Positions 53,983 to 63,210 of a DNA stretch of 64,000 bases are shown here, piece after piece; the first letter of the stretch is position 1; each line of letters opens with the position of its first letter. The position numbers and the translations under genes are program-made. Origin of the DNA: Oceanospirillaceae bacterium (GTDB taxonomy: Bacteria > Pseudomonadota > Gammaproteobacteria > Pseudomonadales > Oceanobacteraceae). The stretch lies in contig PBQA01000028.1 of the NCBI GenBank assembly GCA_002724925.1, positions 1 through 64,000 of the forward strand, written 5' to 3'. The notes under the pieces were generated by a model. The model had not been told where the DNA came from. It saw only the letters and a program-made list of their open reading frames with translations, and searched no databases.

Positions 53983-54558
53983 TCAAAGACCCAGCATCTG
54001 CTCCCGTAAACTGGTTTGCACCGGGTCTTCAGACAGCCAGATACCGGCCATCGCCGAACGGAAGTCCAACCCCTCAACAACTTCGAGAAGATCACCGTTG
54101 CGGTATATTTCGGTTCCGGCATCGGGGTTGTAAACGAGATCAAAGACATCACCCACGGACAAAGAGTTCCGGAAGGTTTTGATCATAGTTTCAACCTGAG
54201 AGCGAATCGGCCCCAAATTTCCGTGTGTGGACCTGACGAAGCCATCCATTGCAGATTCTGCAAAACGATCAGCAGTCACCATATCGGAGATGATAACCAC
54301 CCGAATATCCAGCGGACTGCCTGAGGCAAGAATCCCGTCAGCGTCTGTTGACACTTCCGGAAGATATAAAGCAGCTACGTAGGCATCCACAAAAAAACGA
54401 GAGCGGACGCCGACGCCATTTAAGACCATCGTATGCCCAGAGAAGGTAACTTCTTCCGGCACAGATACACCTTTGAGTTTCACGTCTGCCAGTGCACCGG
54501 AAGCACAAAGCGCCAGCGCAGCGACCAGACAACATGATGAGACCATTTTTATAATCAT
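53983..54558 (-). CDS. Secreted chalcone-isomerase-like protein
   Basis: 191 residues from MIIKMVSSCCLVAALALC (AAGGA eight bases upstream). A signal peptide is cut after GALA, and then a CHI-like domain: VKLKGVSVPEEVTFSGHTMV, GVGVRSRFFVDAYVAALYLP, IRVVIISDMVTADRFAESAM and DFRSAMAGIWLSEDPVQTSL. Bacterial members of this secreted clan are not flavonoid enzymes; some bind fatty acids. Full length and well conserved in type. Confidence 0.9.
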   Translation of the reverse strand: MIIKMVSSCCLVAALALCASGALADVKLKGVSVPEEVTFSGHTMVLNGVGVRSRFFVDAYVAALYLPEVSTDADGILASGSPLDIRVVIISDMVTADRFAESAMDGFVRSTHGNLGPIRSQVETMIKTFRNSLSVGDVFDLVYNPDAGTEIYRNGDLLEVVEGLDFRSAMAGIWLSEDPVQTSLREQMLGL

Positions 54559-54683
54559 AGGCAATTCCTTTAATGCTGAGACATAGTTTCAGCGTTTGCC
54601 ATGAACATTACAAGATAAGCCTCAACGTGCACACAGTCTGGCCCGAGCGGCCATCCAATTAAATGGCCTTCCCAGCGAAACAA

Positions 54684-55148
54684 TCAGTGAAAATCGCGCA
54701 GGTTTTTCTGAACAAATCTTAAAGTCAGGCCAACCAGATTTTCACCGCTATCATAGAATCGGTCATCCAGCTGCGCGATTTTATCGGCGTGCTCACTCTC
54801 GATGTTATCAAACGCATCGATACGATCGTCTTCATCGACAGGGACATTGCGATCTGGGAATAATCCTATGATCTGATCAAGCAGAGCTGCTGACACTGGC
54901 GCCTTAATGCGCTCCAGTGACTCGAGCGTATCTTCCGCCCGCGCGCCTGCTTCGTGGTGAACGAACTGCACAAATCCACCGTTTTCCATCTCTCTCAGTA
55001 GTTGATCGAGGCAGAAGACAGTTTTCTCTGCTTCATTCAAGGAATCGAAACCGTTCTCGGCTTCTTTGTCGTAGATCACATCTGTGATCTGCAGAAAGGA
55101 ATCAGTCTCATCGGCAACATCCAAGGCTGCCTGAATCTCCATGTTCAT
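54684..55148 (-). CDS. DUF4375/DMP19-like protein
   Basis: 154 residues, acidic, cytoplasmic. The pattern LNEAEKTVFCLDQLLREMEN, GGFVQFVHHEAGARAEDTLE and LKAPVSAALLDQIIGLFPD fits the DUF4375 family, which is found in many bacteria and includes DNA-mimic protein DMP19. The high Asp/Glu content would suit such mimicry, but no test is possible here. AGGA precedes the ATG. Unlinked function. Confidence 0.8.
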   Translation of the reverse strand: MNMEIQAALDVADETDSFLQITDVIYDKEAENGFDSLNEAEKTVFCLDQLLREMENGGFVQFVHHEAGARAEDTLESLERIKAPVSAALLDQIIGLFPDRNVPVDEDDRIDAFDNIESEHADKIAQLDDRFYDSGENLVGLTLRFVQKNLRDFH

Positions 55149-55225
55149 AGGGTCCTACTCGAAACTCACTTAATTGCCCAAGTAAAAACCACCTTAGCCC
55201 AGCAAGCCTCAATTGACAAAGGTTT

Positions 55226-56137
55226 TCATGCCTCACGGCCGGAATCGACCAATATGTCATTAATTTGCACCGCGGCTGCTTCTGGCAACTCCATAGGAAA
55301 GCAATGCCCTCCATCGAATATATGCTGCACTATCTGTTTATTACGTGCCACCGCTCGCCTCACCGCCGGACGAATAAATGGATACGACCGCGTAGCAACA
55401 ATTATGTCAACAGGTATGCTCACGGCACGAACGGCTTGCCACAGTCCACGAGGGTATGATCCGAATATAGAAGCCTCCCAGCGCGGATCGCAAGCAAGCG
55501 TTACCGCCCCAGAATCGGTAATCTCAGCCCCGTAATGCGAAAAGGCTTCCAGCGCACCAGGAGTCCAGTTTCGATACAGAGACTTTGTTGAAAGGTCTGT
55601 CCTCAACGCATCTAGGCTGGGCCATTCTGCACGGCGCCGTGAGACCGACCGCACCAGAGACGTTCGCTGCCACAACCCTGTTTTACGCATCAATCTCTGG
55701 TAGAAAATAACCTCCCTGCTGAACAGGACCGGATCGAGCAAAACGATTCTGGTGAAGAGATCAGGGTAGCGAGCCGCAGCGAGCAGTGTTACCACGCCTC
55801 CCATACTATGACCTATGCCGGTCACTGGCCTGTCTATTCGGGCAGCGATACTGTCGGCAACTCGGTCAGCCATTCTGTTCCAATCTGGCTGCGTGGATAC
55901 ATCAGGCCCTGCCGAACCACCATGTCCTGGCAAATCCGTGAAAAGTAGGGGCTGATTGCCTTGTGAAAGTTCTTCGGCAAGAGGTGCCAAAGTCAGGCCG
56001 CAAAAGCCATTACCATGCAGAAAATGAAGCGGCTCACCTTGCCCCTCAGTGCAGTCGTATGTGGCCAGCCCGGCAATCTGTCGGGTGTCCAGAGGACGCC
56101 CCGCGCAAATTGCGCCATCTAACGGGAGTTTGTTCAC
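55226..56137 (-). CDS. Alpha/beta-hydrolase
   Basis: 303 residues. Core motifs: LHFLHGNGFCGLTLAPLAEE, LLFTDLPGHGGS, GIGHSMGGVVTLLAAARYPD with the nucleophile serine near residue 110, and GGHCFPME with the histidine near 285. The start is a GTG. It resembles haloalkane dehalogenase/epoxide hydrolase-type lyases and esterases, but the acid residue and lid do not fix a substrate. Divergent from the 59-residue gene at 56260. Confidence 0.84.
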   Translation of the reverse strand: MNKLPLDGAICAGRPLDTRQIAGLATYDCTEGQGEPLHFLHGNGFCGLTLAPLAEELSQGNQPLLFTDLPGHGGSAGPDVSTQPDWNRMADRVADSIAARIDRPVTGIGHSMGGVVTLLAAARYPDLFTRIVLLDPVLFSREVIFYQRLMRKTGLWQRTSLVRSVSRRRAEWPSLDALRTDLSTKSLYRNWTPGALEAFSHYGAEITDSGAVTLACDPRWEASIFGSYPRGLWQAVRAVSIPVDIIVATRSYPFIRPAVRRAVARNKQIVQHIFDGGHCFPMELPEAAAVQINDILVDSGREA

Positions 56138-56259
56138 TTTGCGACCACCCTGTTAAAGAAATTGTAATCATTGCAGGTCTTGGGAACGATAGCCACTGGT
56201 GCAGTTCAGAGAGGAGGACTAGTTTGATTGTGATATCCGAACGACCCGAGGAACCAGCC

Positions 56260-56439
56260 ATGACCGCAGCAGTAACGTTAAAAGCATTAGAAGCCAACCG
56301 CATGTTTACCGATCTTAAGGATGCAGAGGCGCGACTGGAGCAAGCCAGTCGCGACCTGAAGGCTGGCGTGATAGATGAGGCCACATTTCAGCGCGAAACA
56401 GACATCTGCGTAAAGATCATTCGCGCCAGTCAGGATTAA
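56260..56439 (+). CDS. Small 59-residue protein of unknown function
   Basis: Encoded from ATG at 56260 with GAGGA seven bases upstream, ending four bases inside the converging miaE gene. Sequence: MTAAVTLKALEANRMFTDLK, a predicted coiled coil EARLEQASRDLKAG, and VIDEATFQRETDICVKIIRA. Short, soluble, helical; I know no family. The ribosome site and coding-like composition support a real gene; it could also be a regulator partner of the hydrolase opposite. Confidence 0.5.
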   Translation: MTAAVTLKALEANRMFTDLKDAEARLEQASRDLKAGVIDEATFQRETDICVKIIRASQD

Positions 56440-57053
56440 GCGGCAGAAGGAACGCCACTATGGAAACGGAATTCCGGGTCCGGGCTTAAAATCAGCTCAC
56501 GCTCAATTTCGCGGAACTCATCAATCCGCCATTGGATATCTGTGCCCGCGTATTGTCGGGCAAGCTCAAGATAATCCTGGTAATGACGCCCCTCTGAACG
56601 AAGCAGTGAGCGGTAGAATTTAGCCAGAGCCTCATCAAGGTGCGGAACCAGTGCCGCGAACCGCTCACAGGACCGCGCTTCGATAAGCGCACCACAGATA
56701 AGCACATCCACCAGTTCATCATCCCCACCCTTGCGAACGACCTCACGCAGGCCTGATGCATATCGCGACGACGACACATGACGATAGTTGATGCCACGTT
56801 CTTTCATGATGCCGACCACTTGCTCAAAGTGAAGCAATTCTTCACGGGCAAGCTGGCTCATCTTTTTAAGCAGGTCATCGCGATCGATGTACCGATACAA
56901 AAGATTCATTGCTGTAGACGCTGCTTTCTTCTCGCAATTCGCGTGATCAATAAGCAGCAACTCCTGATTGTCTAAGGCAACGTCAATCCAACCGGCAGGT
57001 GTTGGACATAGGAGAAACTCATTAATTTCCGCCAGCACATCATCGAGGTTCAT
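56436..57053 (-). CDS. miaE: tRNA-(ms2io6A)-hydroxylase
   Basis: 205 residues. Di-iron monooxygenase that hydroxylates the isopentenyl group of ms2i6A37 in tRNA. MLIDHANCEKKAASTAMNLL and LAREELLHFEQVVGIMKERG supply the iron-binding Glu/His residues, and RSCERFAALVPHLDEALAKF and SEGRHYQDYLELAR the second pair. Full length and ordinary. Its start overlaps fadM by four bases. Confidence 0.96.
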   Translation of the reverse strand: MNLDDVLAEINEFLLCPTPAGWIDVALDNQELLLIDHANCEKKAASTAMNLLYRYIDRDDLLKKMSQLAREELLHFEQVVGIMKERGINYRHVSSSRYASGLREVVRKGGDDELVDVLICGALIEARSCERFAALVPHLDEALAKFYRSLLRSEGRHYQDYLELARQYAGTDIQWRIDEFREIERELILSPDPEFRFHSGVPSAA

Positions 57054-57466
57054 GCCTGAGCTTCCTCCGCCACCTGTTCGAGAATATGTCTGATTTCCCC
57101 CTCTAACGGGACGGCTTTCTCAGCCACCGGGTCCATAACGCAGAAAGTGACTGTCGCATCGACAATCATCTCTGGTACGCCATCCCTGTTCCGGGTAACC
57201 GTTTGCTCAAACACCGCGCTTTTGCTACCGATTTTCGCAACCCGGATGCCAAGATCGAGTACATCATGAATCACCGCAGGGCGACGGTAATTGATGTTGG
57301 TATTCACAACCACCATCGACAACCCCAGTGCCGCGATTTTATCGGCAAAGCCAGTGTGCCCCATAAACTCCCAGCGGGCTTCTTCCAGAAACTCCATGTA
57401 GCGACCATTATTGACGTGCTGATACACATCAATATGAAATCCACGAACTTTAATCTGAGAGGACAT
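57050..57466 (-). CDS. fadM: Long-chain acyl-CoA thioesterase FadM
   Basis: 138 residues. Hot-dog fold. Near the N-terminus IKVRGFHIDVYQHVNNGRYM and FLEEARWEFMG match E. coli FadM (YbaW), including the catalytic Asp and the HVNN turn; VVVNTNINYRRPAVIHDVLD is equally conserved. FadM cleaves unusual acyl-CoAs during beta-oxidation and in E. coli is FadR-controlled. It fits with fadD and the FadL-like barrel in this window. Confidence 0.93.
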   Translation of the reverse strand: MSSQIKVRGFHIDVYQHVNNGRYMEFLEEARWEFMGHTGFADKIAALGLSMVVVNTNINYRRPAVIHDVLDLGIRVAKIGSKSAVFEQTVTRNRDGVPEMIVDATVTFCVMDPVAEKAVPLEGEIRHILEQVAEEAQA

Positions 57467-57511
57467 GTCTGCTCCACTGAGGCTGGAAAAATGGCGGGCA
57501 AGTTTAGCCGA

Positions 57512-58273
57512 TCACGCCTTTGCTCTCAACGAAGAGAGGCGTATGCCCAGCTCAAGATCAGTACGCAAAGTCGCCAGGACGCGTGTGCGGATCGCCGATG
57601 ACAGCCCTTTATCCAGAGCTGTCGACTGCCGTTCTGGTAATGCATCTGGCCAGCCGATCGCACGGTCGAGGGTTTCACAGGCATCCAGAACCTGAGCAGC
57701 GCCTTTCTTTCCAATACCAGGCACACCCGGAAGATGGTTTGTCTGGTCGCCACACAAAGCCCAATAGTCAGTCAGCTGATCCGGCGCCAAGCCCCAGCGT
57801 TGGCGGACGGTCTCTTCATCCCAAAGCAAGCGATCAAAGTGGTTGAGCACAGAAACACGCTCTGAAACCAACTGACAGAACCCCTTATCAGTGGACAAAA
57901 TAGTGACCTGAAGGCCGCTGCGAGCCGCCCTGTCAGCGACAGTCGCAATAACATCATCTGCCTCCCAGCCTGACATCTGGTACGTATGAATGCCATTACG
58001 CTCGAGATCAGCTCGCAGTGCTGCAAGCTCGCTGGCCAGCGCATCGGGCATAGGTAGCCGACCGGCTTTATATTCTGGCCAGAGACGATGACGCCAGGTG
58101 GTTTTCTGATCTTCAAATACCATCAGCAGGTGCGTCGCACCCCGCCCATGAAGACTGGCGCCGATGATGTCTATCACTTTATTTCGCGTGGCTTCGGCAG
58201 CAAACTCAGAATCCTCGACCGCAGCATAGACTCTGCGTATCAGATTCATTGCATCAATCAATAATAAGTGCAT
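57512..58273 (-). CDS. xni: Flap endonuclease Xni / 5'-3' exonuclease IX-type
   Basis: 253 residues. PIN/FEN-like fold: LLLIDAMNLIRRVYAA, VFEDQKTTWRHRLWPEYKAG, GWEADDVIATVADRAARSGL, TDKGFCQLVSERV and the helix-hairpin-helix LPGVPGIGKKGAAQVLDACE. Lacks the polymerase part, as in ExoIX. The start overlaps the ABC transporter gene by one base. Confidence 0.93.
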   Translation of the reverse strand: MHLLLIDAMNLIRRVYAAVEDSEFAAEATRNKVIDIIGASLHGRGATHLLMVFEDQKTTWRHRLWPEYKAGRLPMPDALASELAALRADLERNGIHTYQMSGWEADDVIATVADRAARSGLQVTILSTDKGFCQLVSERVSVLNHFDRLLWDEETVRQRWGLAPDQLTDYWALCGDQTNHLPGVPGIGKKGAAQVLDACETLDRAIGWPDALPERQSTALDKGLSSAIRTRVLATLRTDLELGIRLSSLRAKA

Positions 58274-60075
58274 CAGTCAATCTCGCCCGACGCTTGCTGG
58301 GCTTGCCATAGTGCGGCGTACCGGCCATTCCGCTGCAATAGCTCTTTGTGCTTGCCGCGCTCCACGATCTGACCATCCTCCAGAACTGCTATTTCATCGG
58401 CATCAACCACCGTCGACAATCTATGGGCGATAATCAACGCAGTATGTCCTTCAGACACCCTGCGAATCTCTTTCATGATGCTGCGTTCTGTTTCAGAGTC
58501 CAGCGAGGAAGTCGCCTCATCAAAGATCATAATGGCGGGCTTCTTGAGCAGCATACGCGCAATAGCAATACGTTGCTTTTCACCACCAGACAGCTTCAAT
58601 CCGCGCTCTCCCACAACGGTATCCAGGCCAGCAGGGGTTTCTGCGATCAACCGATCAAGGCTTGCCATCTGAACCACATCCTGAAGTTCGGCGTCACTGG
58701 CATCAGGACAGGCATAGAGAAGGTTATTCCTGAGTGTATCGTTAAACAGAACGGTATCCTGCGGAACAATCCCCAAAGCACGCCGTAACGACGTTTGCGA
58801 AACATCAACAATCGCCTGATCATCAATACGAATATGTCCGGAAGTCACGTCGTAAAAGCGAAACAGCAAGCGAGTGATGGTCGACTTTCCTGCGCCACTG
58901 CCACCGACAAGCGCAAGTGTTTTCCCCGCCGGCACAGCAAAGCTCAACTCTCTGAGCACCTCTCGACCATTACCGTAGTCAAACCCCACATGATCGAACA
59001 CCACCTCTCCACGGCTGATATTCAGTGTTTTCTCAGATCGGTCAGGCACATCGGTTTCAATATCGAGCAAAACAAACATCCGCTCGATATTAGCCACTGA
59101 CGCTTTAATTTCGCGATAGACAAACCCCAGAAAATTCAGTGGCAGAAACAGCTGAAACATAAAGGCGTTAACCAGAGTAAAATCACCAAGAGTCATTTCA
59201 CCGACGAGCACATAGTGAGCTGCCGACATCAACATACAGGCCATCGCCACCGAAATAATCAGTGCCTGCCCACTGTTCAGAGTAAATAAAGAAAGACGAT
59301 TCATTCTCCTGGCTTTCTCCCAGCGTGCCAGTGAACCGTCATAGTCACTCGACTCGCGCTCTTCCGCAGTAAAGTACTTCACTGTTTCGTAATTCAGAAG
59401 GCTATCAAGCGCACGGGCATGCGTTGATGAATCCATCTGATTTGCTTCACGGACATAGCGCGTGCGCCATTCTGTGATCTTCACCGAATATGCAACATAG
59501 AGCACAACGGCCACCAGGGTGATGCCCGCAAAAATGGGCGGATAATTAATCAGCAGCAGAACAATAACCAGACCGAGTTCAAGAAACGTCGGAAGAATAT
59601 TGAAAATCAGAAAACGCATAAGGAACGAAATACCGTTTGTTCCTCGTTCGATGTCGCGCTGCAGAGCCCCAGTCTGCCGATCAAGATGAAATGACAAACT
59701 CAGACTGTGAAGATGACGAAACAGTGCCAGCGACATTCTGCGCATCACCCGTTCAGCAACACGTCCGAACAATAAGTCCCTCAACTCCCCTGCAAACACG
59801 GTCATGAAACGGACAGCGCCGTATGCCAGCAACAGCAATAACGGAAAGGCCGCCCACCAGTTTTCGCCAATGGTGCCCGAGGCATCCAGATGATCAACCT
59901 GATACTTAAGTAGAAAAGGCATAACGACGCTGGCCAGCTTAGCCAACAACAAACAGGCCATCGCCCCGATGACGCGACCTCGATACTCCAGAAGAAAGGG
60001 CCAGATAGTAGTCAGCCAACGACGAACGCGCAGTTTGTCAGGCATGTCCACCGGTGTTGACTGGAAGCTTCTCAT
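58273..60075 (-). CDS. ABC exporter, Atm1/HMT1-type
   Basis: 600 residues, half-transporter with fused membrane and ATPase domains. Six membrane helices in the first 330 residues, including VIGAMACLLLAKLASVVMPF. ATPase: Walker A VGGSGAGKSTITRLLF, signature KLSGGEKQRIAIARMLLKKP, Walker B AIMIFDEATSSLDSE and the H-loop IIAHRLST. MRRMSLALFRHLHSLSLSFH and FQLFLPLNFLGFVYREIKAS are typical of the Atm1/HMT1 group, which exports glutathione-linked or metal-sulfur compounds. Substrate not determinable. Divergent from the M14 gene. Confidence 0.93.
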   Translation of the reverse strand: MRSFQSTPVDMPDKLRVRRWLTTIWPFLLEYRGRVIGAMACLLLAKLASVVMPFLLKYQVDHLDASGTIGENWWAAFPLLLLLAYGAVRFMTVFAGELRDLLFGRVAERVMRRMSLALFRHLHSLSLSFHLDRQTGALQRDIERGTNGISFLMRFLIFNILPTFLELGLVIVLLLINYPPIFAGITLVAVVLYVAYSVKITEWRTRYVREANQMDSSTHARALDSLLNYETVKYFTAEERESSDYDGSLARWEKARRMNRLSLFTLNSGQALIISVAMACMLMSAAHYVLVGEMTLGDFTLVNAFMFQLFLPLNFLGFVYREIKASVANIERMFVLLDIETDVPDRSEKTLNISRGEVVFDHVGFDYGNGREVLRELSFAVPAGKTLALVGGSGAGKSTITRLLFRFYDVTSGHIRIDDQAIVDVSQTSLRRALGIVPQDTVLFNDTLRNNLLYACPDASDAELQDVVQMASLDRLIAETPAGLDTVVGERGLKLSGGEKQRIAIARMLLKKPAIMIFDEATSSLDSETERSIMKEIRRVSEGHTALIIAHRLSTVVDADEIAVLEDGQIVERGKHKELLQRNGRYAALWQAQQASGEID

Positions 60076-60134
60076 TGGCGGTATAACCTGTTAGATATAG
60101 TCAAAAGGCCAAAGAGCATAAGGTTCACCTCAAC

Positions 60135-61205
60135 GTGATTCAACGCATTTCCCGCCTTAACGCGGCTTTGCCAGAACTGGCAGAACTTGAGTCCCTCATT
60201 GAAGAGGGCAAACAGTACATGCGGATTCGCGTGCCTGCTCACATTCAGCATAAAGGCGAGCACCTCCCTTTCTACGTTCTTGAAATGGGCAGCGTAGCCA
60301 AAGACGCGCCTGTCCTCGCACTCGTTGGTGGAGTTCACGGGGTCGAAAGAATTGGCACCCAGGTCATTCTTTCATTTATGAAAAGCCTTGTGCGTCGACT
60401 GCACTGGGACCCGGTCGTGCGGGATCAGCTTGAACATCTAAGACTGCTGATTATCCCTATAGTTAATCCAGGCGGCATGGCAGAAAATACTCGCTGCAAC
60501 CCAAACGGTGTCGACCTGATGCGAAACGCACCGGTCGAAGCTGAGGGCAAAACGCCCTGGCTGGTGGGAGGGCAACGTATCAGCGCCTCCCTGCCGTGGT
60601 ACCGAGGTATCGCAGGCGGGCCTATGGAGCCAGAAAATCAAGCATTAACGGACGCGATTCATCACGCTCTGCGCGATCAGAAATACTGCATCAGCCTTGA
60701 TTGCCACTCGGGCTTTGGCACACGCGATCGCCTGTGGTTTCCTTACGCAAAAAGCACAGCACCATGGCCCGGCATAGGTGCGGCGCATACACTGACAGAG
60801 CTGTTCGAACACAGTTTCCCCAGTCATGAGCAATATCTATTTGAACCTCAGGCGCACAGCTATACCACGAACGGCGACATGTGGGATTACCTCTACGATG
60901 ATTACCGGGCCATGCAACCAGAAGGGTGTTTTATTCCTATCACTCTGGAAATGGGGTCCTGGCTTTGGGTAAAGAAAAATCCTCGCCACCTACTGCGTTA
61001 TCATGGTCTGTTTAACCCGGTATTACCCCACCGCCAACAGCGTATTCTGCGTCGGCACCTGGTGTTGTTTGACTTCCTGATGTCTGCCGCACGCACCATG
61101 CCGCAATGGGCACCGGAGTCCGCCGCCGACCAGACCAGAGCTCTTCAGTCAGCACTGGAACGCTGGTATCCAGGAATGAGTGGAAATATCACACCGGCAG
61201 TGTGA
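60135..61205 (+). CDS. M14-family zinc carboxypeptidase-like enzyme
   Basis: 356 residues; GTG start. The zinc motif HxxE is in GGVHGVERIG near residue 70, the second zinc histidine in LDCHSGFGTRD near 187, and the catalytic glutamate is likely in ITLEMGSW near 278. RLLIIPIVNPGGMAENTRCN and GVDLMRNAP are also M14. No signal peptide, so it works in the cytoplasm, perhaps on small peptides, muropeptides or N-acyl amino acids. Divergent from the ABC exporter with 59 bases between. Confidence 0.9.
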   Translation: MIQRISRLNAALPELAELESLIEEGKQYMRIRVPAHIQHKGEHLPFYVLEMGSVAKDAPVLALVGGVHGVERIGTQVILSFMKSLVRRLHWDPVVRDQLEHLRLLIIPIVNPGGMAENTRCNPNGVDLMRNAPVEAEGKTPWLVGGQRISASLPWYRGIAGGPMEPENQALTDAIHHALRDQKYCISLDCHSGFGTRDRLWFPYAKSTAPWPGIGAAHTLTELFEHSFPSHEQYLFEPQAHSYTTNGDMWDYLYDDYRAMQPEGCFIPITLEMGSWLWVKKNPRHLLRYHGLFNPVLPHRQQRILRRHLVLFDFLMSAARTMPQWAPESAADQTRALQSALERWYPGMSGNITPAV

Positions 61206-61264
61206 AGCGAGCGTCGCTTCCGCTACACTAGGCGCCTGATGTATCTGACGGATTTCCTAATTTT

Positions 61265-61981
61265 ATGCCACGCCTGCAACACCTGCTTGTATCACTCACG
61301 TCAGTCGCTTTACTGACCTGCCATCATTCTGTCCTGGCCGATGTCACCGCCGACCTCGGTGTCACCTCTGAATTTGTGCGCGACGGCATCAGTCAGACCA
61401 GCGGTAAGGCCGCCTGGCAGGCAGGCATGACAGCCACCCATAACTCCGGGTTCTATGCCGGCGCCTGGGGCAGTAATGTAGATCACGGCAGCGCAGACAG
61501 CCTGCACTCTGAATGGGATATGTACGCTGGCGCCAACCTTCCTCTCTGGAGGGCATGGTCTGTCGATGCCAGCCTCACGCGCTTCACCTTCCATGGTGAC
61601 GCAGACGAAAAAGGCGATGCCTACAATGAGACCGCACTGCGACTCCTGTGGGATAACAATCTGACACTGGGATATCGTGCTGCTGATGGCTACTACGGTA
61701 GTGACTACAACCTGCACACACTGGAAACAGCCTACACCTTTCAGACCGGATCATTCTCCATTGAGCTTTACGGTGCCAACCATCGCCTCGATGGTACTGA
61801 CGACACAACCAACTTTGGTAGCTCAACCGCTGATGATTACTGGCACTTCCGTGTTGGTGCAGCCAGAACCTGGAACCACTGGGATTATCGCCTCACTCTC
61901 GAGCGCACTAACCTGGGTGGTGATTTCGATGCCGGCACTCTGATTCAATTCAGCGTTCACCGCTTCTTCCGCATTTGGTGA
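61265..61981 (+). CDS. TorF-family putative porin
   Basis: 238 residues with signal peptide to CHHSVLADV. The mature part starts VTADLGVTSEFVRDGISQTS, the signature of the TorF porin family, and continues in amphipathic strands ending VHRFFRIW. These proteins form outer-membrane channels of unknown solute range. No clear ribosome site, but signal and fold are convincing. Confidence 0.87.
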   Translation: MPRLQHLLVSLTSVALLTCHHSVLADVTADLGVTSEFVRDGISQTSGKAAWQAGMTATHNSGFYAGAWGSNVDHGSADSLHSEWDMYAGANLPLWRAWSVDASLTRFTFHGDADEKGDAYNETALRLLWDNNLTLGYRAADGYYGSDYNLHTLETAYTFQTGSFSIELYGANHRLDGTDDTTNFGSSTADDYWHFRVGAARTWNHWDYRLTLERTNLGGDFDAGTLIQFSVHRFFRIW

Positions 61982-61993
61982 CAGGTTAAGCAC

Positions 61994-62746
61994 TTGAAGT
62001 CTTCCACTGGCAAACCGGTACTCGTTTTTCTTCGAGGTCTGATTCGCAGTCGGTATCACTGGCTGAAGTTCCCAGAAAGGTTTGCCGAAGACTTTCAGAT
62101 TATTGAGCCGGAGTTACCGGGCAACGGCTACCTGTATACAGAAACAACCCCGCCGGACATTCCAGCCATGATGGAGAGCGTGCGCGCTCAGGTTCGCAGC
62201 ACACATCAAGGTCCTGTAACCATTATTGCTGTCTCTATGGGAGCAATGATTGCTGCAGAATGGGCGCGACAGCACCCCGATGAAATCACCTCACTCCACA
62301 TGATCAATACCAGCCTGGCCAATATGTCTTATCCGTGGGAGCGCATGACGGCAGTATCATTTTTCAGGCTGCTGTTTTGTTTTGGTGATCGCCTGCGGCT
62401 TGAGCGAACCATTTTCGATCAGACCATCAATCGCGAGTTGGGCGTCGGAGAATCCGCCCCCTGGCTTACTTTTGCGAGCGAGCACCCGTTGCGCTGGCGT
62501 AACGTATTCGTCCAGCTGATTGCTGCAAGTCGCTATAAGGGACCTACGAGTGCTCCGGTCGATGATGTGTTTTTCTATAACGCTGCCGGCGACAGACTGG
62601 TGAAACCGGGATGCACAGCGCGAATTGCACGACGCTGGAAGAAACCCCTGTTTACGCACCCTTCTGCAGGACACGACTTACCAGCAGACGACCCAGAATG
62701 GCTTGAACGGTCAATCCGTACTCAGCTCACACACAGCACTTACTGA
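61994..62746 (+). CDS. Alpha/beta-hydrolase
   Basis: 250 residues with a TTG start eight bases after AGG, 12 bases from the porin stop, so probably co-transcribed. LVFLRGLIRSRYHWLKFPER, IIEPELPGNGYLY, an elbow IIAVSMGAMIAAEW with serine and Ala in place of the first Gly, and PLFTHPSAGHDLPADDPEWL with the histidine. Substrate unknown. Its 3' end overlaps the converging small secreted-protein gene by 36 bases. Confidence 0.82.
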   Translation: MKSSTGKPVLVFLRGLIRSRYHWLKFPERFAEDFQIIEPELPGNGYLYTETTPPDIPAMMESVRAQVRSTHQGPVTIIAVSMGAMIAAEWARQHPDEITSLHMINTSLANMSYPWERMTAVSFFRLLFCFGDRLRLERTIFDQTINRELGVGESAPWLTFASEHPLRWRNVFVQLIAASRYKGPTSAPVDDVFFYNAAGDRLVKPGCTARIARRWKKPLFTHPSAGHDLPADDPEWLERSIRTQLTHSTY

Positions 62747-63202
62747 CACCCAGTCGACGCAATCCTGACCAGCCAGACAAAGCGCCGGGAAGGACCCCTG
62801 ATGAATATAGATAGTATCCGCCAGTTCAACACCACGCGGAAACGACAGTTGCCCATCCTGCTCGATAAACAGCGGCAGGCTGGCAATATTGCGGTAATAA
62901 CCCAGTAAGGTCGTCTGATCGAATACTAACAAGCTGAAATATTGAGAGTAATCCGCACCCTTCACACGCTCCAGGCCGATCAGGGTCCGATCGCCATGCA
63001 CGCCAAAGTAATAGTACGAATTCACATGATCCCCCTCGCTGTTATGTATCAACGGGGATTTCATGGTTTCAAGGCACTGTTCAGCCTGCTGAGGGGTTAC
63101 AGCGTCGGTTGCAAAATAACTCGCTGCATCCTGCGGCTCCAGCGCTGCTGCACCTGGAACCATGAACACTATGCACAGAATTACCCGCCAGTACATAACC
63201 AA
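62711..63202 (-). CDS. Small secreted protein of unknown function
   Basis: 163 residues with signal peptide (MVMYWRVILCIVFMVPGAAA). The mature chain has four cysteines that could form two disulfides (AEQCLETMKS, ALCLAGQDCVDW, SAVCELSTD). No family recognised. The start is eight bases from the helicase stop on the same strand. The C-terminal 12 codons overlap the hydrolase on the other strand; either the stop is right or the last residues are unimportant. Confidence 0.7.
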   Translation of the reverse strand: MVMYWRVILCIVFMVPGAAALEPQDAASYFATDAVTPQQAEQCLETMKSPLIHNSEGDHVNSYYYFGVHGDRTLIGLERVKGADYSQYFSLLVFDQTTLLGYYRNIASLPLFIEQDGQLSFPRGVELADTIYIHQGSFPALCLAGQDCVDWVSVSAVCELSTD

Positions 63203-63210
63203 CCGGCCCC

